This document shows, one piece after another, positions 6,450 through 13,065 of a stretch of DNA of 13,698 nucleotides. The notes under the pieces are model-generated. The model saw nothing but the letters and a program-made list of their open reading frames with translations. It did no database searches and was not told the origin of the DNA. Numbering within the stretch: position 1 is the first letter of the stretch; every line of letters starts with the position of its first letter. The stretch comes from DASSJF01 sp035280345. GTDB taxonomy: Bacteria > Sysuimicrobiota > Sysuimicrobiia > Sysuimicrobiales > Segetimicrobiaceae. Both the position numbers and the translations under genes were made by a program. Location of the stretch: assembly GCA_035280345.1 (NCBI GenBank), contig DATEGA010000044.1, positions 1 to 13,698 on the forward strand. The letters run 5' to 3'.

Positions 6450-7064
6450 ATGGAGAGAATCGTACGCACGTTCCTGCTTGCGACGGCGGCCGCCGCGGCG
6501 ATCGCCGTGGGCGCGGCCGCCGGTGTTGCCGCTCCGGCCGCAACCGTCCCGCTTCACGGCCTCGCGATCGTGCCCGGTGAGTCGTCCGTCGTGTTCGCCG
6601 TCCCGGATAACCGCGGCGGTTTCAGGGGCCACACGACGCACGTCACCGGACGCGTCGAGGTCGAGCCGGCGGGCGAGGGCGACGCGTACGTCGCGCGGAT
6701 TGCCGGCAGCGTCGATGCGCGCACGCTGACCACGGACAACGGGGGGCGCGATCGCGCGATGCACGCGACGTTCCTCCAAACCGCCGCGTACCCCGCGATC
6801 ACGTTCACCGGCGCCGCAACGGCGAAGCCGGGCCTGGGCGTCCGGCCGTTCGAGGCCGCGGTGCAGGGGCATCTCGTCATCCGCAACGTCACCCGCGACG
6901 CCGTGTTCAGCGCCACTGTGCTTGCGCTGGCCAAAGAGTACGTGGTCGACGCAACGGCGACGGTGCGGATGGCCGATTACGGCATTCCCTATCCGCGCGC
7001 GTTCATCTTTGTCGCGCGGGATCCGGTCACCGTCACGCTGCATATCGTCGCCCGCGCCCCCTAA
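6450..7064 (+). CDS. YceI-family exported lipid-binding-like protein
   Basis: The YceI family folds as a small beta-barrel that binds isoprenoid-type lipids in known members; its physiological role is usually unclear. From the ATG at 6450 the product is 204 residues. The N-terminus MERIVRTFLLATAAAAAIAV is a clear signal peptide with an Ala-rich region ending near GVAAPAA, so the mature protein is exported. Family features follow: GFRGHTTHVTGRVEV early in the barrel, NGGRDRAMHATFLQTAAYPA (typical 'R..hl....f.d...yP.i.F') and HLVIRNVTRDAVF. GAGG-like pairing is limited to GAGG 9 nt upstream, a weak ribosome binding site. An upstream in-frame ATG at 6399 would bury the signal peptide and is rejected. 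Its TAA overlaps the thrS TAG on the other strand. Confidence 0.9.
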   Translation: MERIVRTFLLATAAAAAIAVGAAAGVAAPAATVPLHGLAIVPGESSVVFAVPDNRGGFRGHTTHVTGRVEVEPAGEGDAYVARIAGSVDARTLTTDNGGRDRAMHATFLQTAAYPAITFTGAATAKPGLGVRPFEAAVQGHLVIRNVTRDAVFSATVLALAKEYVVDATATVRMADYGIPYPRAFIFVARDPVTVTLHIVARAP

Positions 7065-9016
7065 GACGCCGCCGGCTGCTGCCCCCGCGCGGCGGCCTCG
7101 GCGCTCACGCGCTCGACAACCGCGGCCAGCGGCTGCGTCCCCTCGTCGCCCTTTTCTCGGCTGCGCACCGCGACGGCGTTCTGCGCCTCTTCCCGGTCGC
7201 CCACAACGAACATATACGGCACCTTCATCAGCTGCGCCTCGCGGATCTTGCGGCCGGTCCGCTCGCTGCTGGCGTCCACCTCGACCCGCAGCCCCCGACT
7301 GCGCAGGATCTCAGCGACGCGGCGCGCGTAGGCCAGGTGCCGGTCTGCGATCGGCAGCAGGCGCACCTGCTCGGGCGCAAGCCATAGTGGGAAGGCGCCC
7401 GCGTACTGCTCGATCAGGAACGCCATCATCCGCTCGAGGGTGCTGATGACCCCGCGGTGGATCATCACCGGCCGGTGCGGCTGGCTGTCCTCGCCGATGT
7501 ACTCGAGGCCGAACCGTCCCGGCAGGTAGAAGTCGAGCTGCACCGTGGAGATCGTCTCGTCCTTGCCCATGACATTGGGCACTTGGACGTCGAGCTTCGG
7601 GCCGTAGAACGCGGCGTCGCCCGGCGCTTCGGTATACTCGAGGCCCAGCGTCTGCAGCGCTTGACGGAGCTGCCCCTCCGCGGACTCCCACATCGCGTCG
7701 TCCTGCACGAACTTTTCGCGGTCGTGCGGGTCGCGCGTCGACAAGCGGTACCAGAACGGGTGCAGGCCGAGGTCGGCGTACACCCGCTGGATCAACCGCA
7801 CCACGGCGATGAACTCGTCCATCAACTGGTCGGGCCGGCAGAAGATGTGCGCGTCGTTGAGCGTCATCGCGCGCACACGGGCAAGCCCCGTCAGCACGCC
7901 GGAGCGCTCGTACCGGTACATCGTACCGAGCTCGGCAATCCGCACCGGCAGCTCGCGGTAGCTGTGCTGGCCCTGCTTGAACACCATGATATGGTGCGGG
8001 CAGTTCATCGGCCGCAGCACCAGCTCTTCGGTATCGACCTTCATCGGCGGGTACATGTTCTCACGGTAGAGATCCCAGTGCCCGCTGATCTTGTACAGCT
8101 CGACGTTGGCGAGATCCGGCGTGTGCACGTGCATGTACCCGAGGCTCTCTTCCAGGTCGATGATGTATCGCTCGAGCAGCCGGCGGACCGTCGCCCCGCG
8201 CGGCAGCCACAGCGGCAGGCCCTGTCCCACCTCCTGAACCGACGCGAAGAGTCCCAGTTCCCGGCCCAGCTTGCGGTGGTCGCGCCGCTTCGCCTCCTCC
8301 AGGCGCGCGAGGTACTCGTCGAGCGCGGCCTGCTCGGGGAACGAGATACCGTAGATCCGCTGCAGCATTGGCCGCCGCTCGTCTCCGCGCCAGTAGGCGC
8401 CGGACGTGCTGAGCAGCTTGACGGCCTTGATGAGGCCCGTCGACGGCAGGTGCGGCCCGCGGCACATGTCCTGGAACCCGTTCTGCCGGTAGAAGCTCAC
8501 CGGATCGTCCGCAATGCCTTCGAGCAGCTCGCTCTTGTAGACGTCATCCCGGTCTCGGAACAACCGCACGGCATCGCCGCGCGGAACGGCGATCCGCTCG
8601 ATCGGCCGGTTCCGCGCCGCCAGCTCGCGCATCTTAGCCTCGATCCGCTCGAGGTCTTCGGGTGTGAACGGCCGGCCGATGTCGAAGTCGTAGTAGAAGC
8701 CGTCCTCGATCGGCGGTCCGATCGCGAGCTTCGCCTCCGGGAAAAGTTCCCGCACGGCCTGCGCGAGCAGGTGCGACGTACTGTGCCAGTACACCTCGCG
8801 GCCGGCGGGGTCGCCGAAGGTCAGCCATTCGACGGACGCGTCGCGGTCAAGACGCACGGCGAGATCCCGGACCTCCCTGTCCACTCTGGCGGCCAGCACG
8901 TCGCGCGCTCCGGTCTCGCGCGCCACTTCGGCCAGGCTGACGCCCCGCGGAAAGGTCCGCGCCGCCCCGCCCGGCATGCGCAGCGTGATCTGCTCAACCG
9001 ACGTCCGTTCGGCCAT
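7061..9016 (-). CDS. thrS: Threonyl-tRNA synthetase
   Basis: Charges tRNA-Thr with threonine and edits mischarged Ser-tRNA-Thr. The product is 651 residues from the ATG at 9016, the normal length. Domains in order are: TGS domain (about 1-65), editing domain with HxxxH (H78, H82 in HSTSHLLAQ) and the CRGPH site, then the class II catalytic core. The core has a zinc-site Cys in RPMNCPHH, motif 2 around MYRYERSGVLTGLARVRAMT, a zinc-site His in NDAHIFC, a zinc-site His in MIHRG and motif 3 in GVISTLERMMAFL. The anticodon-binding domain ends the protein (RKIREAQLMKVPYMFVVGDRE). The ATG is preceded by GGGGAG, 9 nt away; an extension to 9148 would run through the T-box terminator and is rejected. 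Expression should be controlled by the T-box leader. It ends 4 bp inside the convergent YceI gene. Confidence 0.98.
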   Translation of the reverse strand: MAERTSVEQITLRMPGGAARTFPRGVSLAEVARETGARDVLAARVDREVRDLAVRLDRDASVEWLTFGDPAGREVYWHSTSHLLAQAVRELFPEAKLAIGPPIEDGFYYDFDIGRPFTPEDLERIEAKMRELAARNRPIERIAVPRGDAVRLFRDRDDVYKSELLEGIADDPVSFYRQNGFQDMCRGPHLPSTGLIKAVKLLSTSGAYWRGDERRPMLQRIYGISFPEQAALDEYLARLEEAKRRDHRKLGRELGLFASVQEVGQGLPLWLPRGATVRRLLERYIIDLEESLGYMHVHTPDLANVELYKISGHWDLYRENMYPPMKVDTEELVLRPMNCPHHIMVFKQGQHSYRELPVRIAELGTMYRYERSGVLTGLARVRAMTLNDAHIFCRPDQLMDEFIAVVRLIQRVYADLGLHPFWYRLSTRDPHDREKFVQDDAMWESAEGQLRQALQTLGLEYTEAPGDAAFYGPKLDVQVPNVMGKDETISTVQLDFYLPGRFGLEYIGEDSQPHRPVMIHRGVISTLERMMAFLIEQYAGAFPLWLAPEQVRLLPIADRHLAYARRVAEILRSRGLRVEVDASSERTGRKIREAQLMKVPYMFVVGDREEAQNAVAVRSREKGDEGTQPLAAVVERVSAEAAARGQQPAAS

Positions 9017-9025
9017 CGCCACCAT

Positions 9026-9031
9026 CTCCCC
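9026..9031 (-). promoter_or_regulatory. thrS: Ribosome binding site of thrS
   Basis: GGGGAG on the minus strand lies 9 nt before the ATG at 9016. An in-frame ATG at 9025 sits directly against this sequence, too close to be used with it, so the later ATG is preferred. Confidence 0.7.
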
Positions 9032-9061
9032 GTTGGGTCTGACCGCGTGCAGCGTCCCAAC

Positions 9062-9093
9062 AAAAATGGCCCCCGTCCCCATGGGACGGAGGC
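9062..9093 (-). terminator. T-box leader terminator of thrS
   Basis: GCCTCCGTCCC, loop ATG, GGGACGGGGGC: 11 base pairs including one G-U wobble, followed by CA and then TTTTT on the minus strand. Its 5' arm shares GCCTCCGTCCC with the antiterminator, so the two structures are mutually exclusive, as in transcriptional T-boxes. Confidence 0.93.
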
Positions 9094-9323
9094 TCCGCGG
9101 TTCCACCCACCTTTCCGCCGCGCCAAGCGGCGCCGGCGGACAACTCAACGCGCGGTCACGGGCGCACCCGGCCGGCGTAGCCGCACCCTCGGATCCGCGG
9201 GCACGGCGTCCGCCAAACTGCTCGGGGGAGGTATTCGGCCCGGCTTCCGAGCGGGACTTCCAGCCTTGGTCCCGCCTCTCTCTCGGCCGCCGTTCGGCCT
9301 ACTCGCCCCCGTCATCGCCAACC
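9062..9323 (-). promoter_or_regulatory. T-box riboswitch (tRNA-Thr-sensing leader of thrS)
   Basis: Read on the minus strand, all major T-box parts are present. Stem I has a GATGA kink-turn motif, a 6-bp helix CGGGGG/CCCCCG, and a specifier loop with AGTA on the 5' side and GAATACCT on the 3' side, closed above by GGCC/GGCC. Above it are CGGC/GCCG and CCGA/TCGG pairings, an AGAGAG segment and the distal helix GCGGGAC/GTCCCGC. The likely specifier is ACC (Thr); TAC is the other reading. Stem III (plus 9115-9139) is CCGCC-G-GCGCC, loop GCTT, GGCGC-GGCGG. The antiterminator (plus 9081-9110) is GTGGG, the bulge TGGAACC, GCGG, loop, CCGT, CCCAT; it excludes the terminator that follows. Uncharged tRNA-Thr should pair with the ACC codon and the TGGA bulge, allowing read-through into thrS. 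The transcriptional (terminator) class is clear. Confidence 0.95.
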
Positions 9324-9329
9324 AGCGCC

Positions 9330-9338
9330 ATTATATCA
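9330..9338 (-). promoter_or_regulatory. thrS: Extended -10 promoter of thrS
   Basis: TGaTATAAT on the minus strand is a perfect extended -10. The -35 region is GC-rich and poor. The predicted start near 9323 lies just before the T-box Stem I, giving a leader of about 300 nt, as expected for this riboswitch class. Confidence 0.85.
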
Positions 9339-9345
9339 TGCGGCC

Positions 9346-9398
9346 GACGCGGGGGCACAGGTACAGACCGCCGGCCGACCCCCGTGGACGCGGGGGCA
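9346..9398. repeat. Pair of 12-bp direct repeats between thrS and the ABC transporter
   Basis: GACGCGGGGGCA occurs twice, at 9346-9357 and 9387-9398, with a 41-bp period. The first copy covers the -35 region of the thrS promoter. The second forms the right arm of a small hairpin, CCCCCG-TGGACG-CGGGGG (9379-9396). They could be operator half-sites for either divergent gene, or chance similarity in GC-rich DNA. No convincing promoter for the binding-protein gene is seen in 9339-9466; TTCACA at 9406-9411 resembles a -35 but has no matching -10. Confidence 0.45.
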
Positions 9399-9453
9399 AG
9401 GAGTGTTCACAGCGGCACCGAATCTACCGGCGGTTCCGAAGACATTCTATTGC

Positions 9454-9460
9454 AGGGAGG
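9454..9460 (+). promoter_or_regulatory. Ribosome binding site of the substrate-binding protein gene
   Basis: AGGGAGG, 6 nt before the ATG at 9467. It fixes the start within an open frame that extends about 2 kb further upstream antisense to thrS. Confidence 0.88.
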
Positions 9461-9466
9461 CGTCGC

Positions 9467-11071
9467 ATGGTGACAGCGCCACAGGGGTGGAGGCGCGTGG
9501 CAACCTCGCTTGGCATCGTCGCCGTCTTGATCGCCGGGATGCTGTTTGTTCCCGGCTCGGTGACCGGCTGGGCCGCGGCCCCCACGACGTTCATTTGGGG
9601 CAAGTCGGGGGACGGCGACTCCATGGACAGCCCCGTCAGCACGAACGGCGAGACGTATGAGGTCACGACACAGATCTTCAACCTGCTGGTCCGGGCGGTG
9701 CCGGGTAAGACCGACATCGAACCCGACCTCGCCACCAGCTGGCAGGTCTCACCCGACGGGCTGACCTGGACCTTCAAGCTGCGCTCGGGCGTGATGTTTC
9801 ACGATGGGACGCCGTTCAACGCGGAAGCGGTGAAGGCCAACTTCGACCGGTGGGCTTTCAAGGACAACCCCTACCACGAGGTCAAGGGCGGCGAGTACGA
9901 GTACTGGGGCGACTTCATGGCCGACTCCTATAAGGAGTCCAAGGCGGTCGACCCGACCACCGTGCAGATCATCCTGAAGCAGCCCAACTCGCCCCTCCTT
10001 CAGAACCTCACGATCATCGCGTTCCAGATGACCAGCCCGGCGTCCCTGAAGCAGTACGGCGGTACCGGCGTGGGCACCCATCCGGTGGGCACCGGCCCGT
10101 TCAAGTTTGTGGAGTGGGTGCGCGACGACCACGTTACGATGGTCGCCAACCCGACCTTCTTCCGCAAGGGCCTGCCTAAGGTGCAGCGCCTGATCATGCG
10201 TGTGATCAAGGACAACTCCGCCCGCTTCCTGGCCCTCAAAGCCGGCGAGATCAGCGCGATGGAGCTGCCCAACACCGACGACGTGAAGGCGGCGATGAGC
10301 GACCCGAACCTCAAGGTCGGATACCGACCGCCGTTCAACACCAGCTGGCTCAAGGTCAACATGAACGACCCGCTGATGAAGGACATCCGGATCCGCAAGG
10401 CGATCGCCTACGCGATCAACCGGCAGGCGATCGTCCAGGGACTGTACGCCGGATACGGCGAGGTCGCCACCCAGGCGATGCCGCCGGGCATGTGGGGCCG
10501 GGCGTCGAATCCGGACGCGATTACGTACAACCCCGCGGAGTCCAAGAAACTGCTCGCAGAAGCGGGCTATCCGAACGGATTCTCGTTCGACTTCTGGTAC
10601 ATCCCGGTGAGCCGGCCCTACTTCCCGAACGGCAAGGAGATTGGCACGGCGATCGCGAGCGACCTCAACAAGGTCGGCATCCGCGCGCACCTCCAGACCG
10701 AAGACTGGGCCACGTACCTCAAGGACCAGAGGACCAACAAGTTCCCGCTGTACATGGCGGGCTGGATCGGCGACAACGGCGATCCGGACGACTGGCTCGG
10801 GTTCTTCTTCCCGAAGTTCGACGCCGCGAGCGCCCGGTGGTCGTACAACAACCCGGCCGTGTTCGACCTGATCAACAAGGCCAAGACCGAGAACAGCCAG
10901 ACGAAGCGCGCGGCACTGTACGCGCAGGCGATGACGCTGATCTCCCACGACATGCCGAACATCTGGATCGCACACGCCAAGGTGCCGATGCTGATGCGCA
11001 AGAACGTCGAAGGCCTGATCGGCCAGCCCGACTCGAACGAATACATGGAACTGGTCTCGTTCAGCAAGTAG
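9467..11071 (+). CDS. ABC transporter substrate-binding protein, peptide/nickel family (SBP_bac_5)
   Basis: Extracytoplasmic receptor of a DppA/OppA-type importer that captures a peptide or similar solute and hands it to the permeases. The product is 534 residues, typical for the family. A signal peptide occupies about residues 1-38 (Arg pair, hydrophobic core LGIVAVLIAGMLFV, cleavage near GWAAA). There is no lipobox Cys, so it is probably not a lipoprotein. Family blocks are PDLATSWQVSPDGLTWTFKL, MFHDGTPFNAEAVKANFDRW, VGTGPFKFVEW and IRKAIAYAINRQAIVQGLY, then the C-terminal DNGDPDDWLGFFF. The start is set by a strong AGGGAGG. The two permease genes follow, the first after a hairpin at 11088-11115 that may raise the level of this protein over the permeases. 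The solute cannot be named from sequence; dipeptides, oligopeptides, nickel and sugar-like solutes all occur in the family. Confidence 0.95.
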   Translation: MVTAPQGWRRVATSLGIVAVLIAGMLFVPGSVTGWAAAPTTFIWGKSGDGDSMDSPVSTNGETYEVTTQIFNLLVRAVPGKTDIEPDLATSWQVSPDGLTWTFKLRSGVMFHDGTPFNAEAVKANFDRWAFKDNPYHEVKGGEYEYWGDFMADSYKESKAVDPTTVQIILKQPNSPLLQNLTIIAFQMTSPASLKQYGGTGVGTHPVGTGPFKFVEWVRDDHVTMVANPTFFRKGLPKVQRLIMRVIKDNSARFLALKAGEISAMELPNTDDVKAAMSDPNLKVGYRPPFNTSWLKVNMNDPLMKDIRIRKAIAYAINRQAIVQGLYAGYGEVATQAMPPGMWGRASNPDAITYNPAESKKLLAEAGYPNGFSFDFWYIPVSRPYFPNGKEIGTAIASDLNKVGIRAHLQTEDWATYLKDQRTNKFPLYMAGWIGDNGDPDDWLGFFFPKFDAASARWSYNNPAVFDLINKAKTENSQTKRAALYAQAMTLISHDMPNIWIAHAKVPMLMRKNVEGLIGQPDSNEYMELVSFSK

Positions 11072-11087
11072 GTTGAGTCCGCAGGAC

Positions 11088-11115
11088 GGGGGCGCGAACC
11101 AAGGTTCGCGCCCCC
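11088..11115 (+). other. Strong intercistronic hairpin between binding-protein and permease genes
   Basis: GGGGGCGCGAACC and GGTTCGCGCCCCC form a perfect 13-bp inverted repeat with only AA between, in practice a 12-bp stem with a 4-nt loop. No T-run follows (TCCGTATCTCT), so it is unlikely to be a full terminator. It sits in the 61-bp gap between the two genes, where such hairpins commonly protect the binding-protein mRNA from 3' decay or partly attenuate transcription. Confidence 0.88.
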
Positions 11116-11132
11116 TCCGTATCTCTGGGTAA

Positions 11133-12137
11133 ATGGCCCGCTACATCGCCCGCCGCCTGGTGGCCCTCCTCCCGATTCTCCTCGGAGTGTCCGCGGTCGC
11201 GTTTTTGATCGTCCATCTTATCCCGGGCGACCCGGCGACCGTGTACGTCGGCGAGCATGCGACCCCGGGGGCGATCGAGCGCGTCCAGCACGAGTTCGGT
11301 CTCGACAAGCCGCTGCCGGTCCAGTACGGCATCTACCTCTGGAACGTGCTTCACGGCGACTTCGGTGACTCGCTCGACAGCCACCGCAAAGTGGTCGCCG
11401 AGTACCGCCCCCGCTTTCCCGCGACCGTCGAACTGACCCTCGGCGCCCTGACCGTAGCGCTGTGTATGGGAATCCCGATCGGGATCCTCTCCGCCGCCAA
11501 ACCGAACACCGTCTTCGACCGGTTCGGCATGCTCGTCGCGCTCGGCGGCGTCTCGATCCCGGTCTTCTGGCTCGCCCTCATGCTGATCTACGTCTTCAGC
11601 ATCTACGTGCACGCCCTGCCGACCTCGGGACAGCTGGACGTCAATACCACGCTCCACTCGATCACGGGCATTGCCGTGCTCGACGGGCTGCTGACGGCCA
11701 ACTGGGCCGCGGTCGGAGACGCGCTCAAGCACCTCGTGCTGCCGAGCGTGGCGGTCGGATCGATCCCCACCGCGATCATCGCGCGCATGACCCGGGCGTC
11801 GATGCTCGACGCGCTGCACCAGGACTACATCCGCACGGCCCGCGCGAAGGGCCTCACCGGCGGCGCCGTCGTGCTCGCGCACGGCCTGCGCAACGCGCTG
11901 CTGCCGGTGGTGACAGTTGTCGGCCTGCAGTTCGGCTCGTTTCTGACCGGCGCCGTGCTCACGGAGACGCTCTTCTCGTGGCCCGGCGTCGGCCGCTACA
12001 TGTACGACTCGATCCTCTTCCGCGACTACCCGGTGATCCTGGCGGGGATTCTCTTCTTCTCTTTGTTCTTCGTGCTCGTCAATCTGGCCGTCGACGTCCT
12101 GTATGCGTTCCTCGACCCCCGCATCCGCTACGTCTGA
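11133..12137 (+). CDS. ABC transporter permease, DppB/OppB type
   Basis: First membrane subunit of the peptide/nickel-type importer. The 334-residue product begins with the family signature MARYIARRLVALLPILLGVS, followed by FLIVHLIPGDPATVYVG and the conserved FGLDKPLPVQYGIYLWNVL and HGDFGDSL blocks. About six membrane segments are expected. The EAA loop that docks with the ATPase is DYIRTARAKGLTGGAVVLAH. The end, VDVLYAFLDPRIRY, is typical of DppB. The Shine-Dalgarno before the ATG is poor (only GGGT nearby), and the gene lies 61 bp after the binding-protein stop, separated by the hairpin. It overlaps the next permease gene by 35 bp. Confidence 0.96.
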   Translation: MARYIARRLVALLPILLGVSAVAFLIVHLIPGDPATVYVGEHATPGAIERVQHEFGLDKPLPVQYGIYLWNVLHGDFGDSLDSHRKVVAEYRPRFPATVELTLGALTVALCMGIPIGILSAAKPNTVFDRFGMLVALGGVSIPVFWLALMLIYVFSIYVHALPTSGQLDVNTTLHSITGIAVLDGLLTANWAAVGDALKHLVLPSVAVGSIPTAIIARMTRASMLDALHQDYIRTARAKGLTGGAVVLAHGLRNALLPVVTVVGLQFGSFLTGAVLTETLFSWPGVGRYMYDSILFRDYPVILAGILFFSLFFVLVNLAVDVLYAFLDPRIRYV

Positions 12138-13065
12138 GCCGTCGTCCGCGGCCCAGGACGCCTCGCCGGCGGATATCGCGGCCCGGCGCGCCGCGTCTCG
12201 CGGGGCCGTCGGGAGAGGCCGTTCCGCCCTGCGGATGGCGGCGCGCCGCTTCTGGCGCAACGCCAACGCGCGCGTGGGCCTCTTCATGATCATCTTCTTC
12301 GCGCTGATCGCGATCTTCGCGACGCAGATCGCGCCGTCGGGCCCGGACGAGGAGGACCTGCTCGCGCGCCTCCGGCCGCCGTCGCCGCAGCACTGGATCG
12401 GCACCGATCAATTGGGCCGCGACGTCTTCAGCCGCGTCATTCTCGGCGCGCGGATCTCCATGACCGTGGGATTCGTCGCCGTCGCCGGCGCGCTCTCGAT
12501 CGGCGCGCTGCTCGGCATCACGGCCGGCTACGTGGGCGGCCGCACGGAAAGCGGGATCATGCGGCTCATGGACGTGATGCTGGCGTTTCCCTCGATCATC
12601 CTGGCGATCGGTATCGTGGCGCTGCGCGGCCCGGGACTGAACAACACGATCCTCGCGGTCAGCATCGTGAACATCCCGTCGTTCGCGCGGGTGGCGCGCG
12701 CCTCCACGCTGGCGATCAAGGAGTTCGAGTACGTCACCGCGGCGCGGGCGACCGGCGCTCGGGCGTGGCGCGTGCTGCTGCGGGCGATCCTGCCGAACGC
12801 GGCCGCGCCGCTCGTCGTGCAGGCGACGCTCGGCGTGGGCTCGGCGATTCTCGAGGCGGCGGGGCTCGGCTTCCTCGGCCTCGGCGCGCAGCCGCCGTCC
12901 CCCGAGTGGGGGGCGCAGCTGGCGGACAGCTACCGCTACCTGCTGACGGACTTTTGGGCGGCGCTCGCTCCGTGCGCCGCGATCGCGCTTGTCGTCCTCT
13001 CGTTTAACCTGGCGGGCGACGGCCTGCACGACGCGCTGGATCCCCGGCTGTCGGGACGCGGATAG
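12103..13065 (+). CDS. ABC transporter permease, DppC/OppC type
   Basis: Second membrane subunit of the same importer. From the ATG at 12103 the product is 320 residues. An N-terminal segment of about 45 residues, rich in Ala, Ser and Arg, precedes the family start RFWRNANARVGLFMIIFFA. Then come HWIGTDQLGRDVFSRVILGA (the hallmark GTDxLGRDxxSR block), RLMDVMLAFPSIILAIGIV, the EAA loop EYVTAARATGARAWRVLLRA and AAGLGFLGLGAQPPSPEWG. The end, DALDPRLSGRG, is also typical. The start overlaps the upstream permease gene by 35 bp without a clear ribosome binding site; a later in-frame ATG at 12235 would give a more standard N-terminus, so the start is uncertain. No ATPase gene follows: the next gene is on the other strand and overlaps this gene's 3' end by 62 bp. 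Confidence 0.94.
   Translation: MRSSTPASATSEPSSAAQDASPADIAARRAASRGAVGRGRSALRMAARRFWRNANARVGLFMIIFFALIAIFATQIAPSGPDEEDLLARLRPPSPQHWIGTDQLGRDVFSRVILGARISMTVGFVAVAGALSIGALLGITAGYVGGRTESGIMRLMDVMLAFPSIILAIGIVALRGPGLNNTILAVSIVNIPSFARVARASTLAIKEFEYVTAARATGARAWRVLLRAILPNAAAPLVVQATLGVGSAILEAAGLGFLGLGAQPPSPEWGAQLADSYRYLLTDFWAALAPCAAIALVVLSFNLAGDGLHDALDPRLSGRG

Noticed and set aside
9017..9148. N-terminal extension of thrS by 44 codons
   Set aside because: These codons are the T-box antiterminator, terminator and ribosome binding site, not protein.
7457..9466. Apparent 1,204-residue open frame running antisense through thrS into the binding-protein gene
   Set aside because: The first ~670 codons are the antisense of thrS and its T-box leader, with Arg/His/Val-rich composition typical of a GC-rich shadow frame. 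The real start at 9467 has a strong ribosome binding site and a signal peptide.
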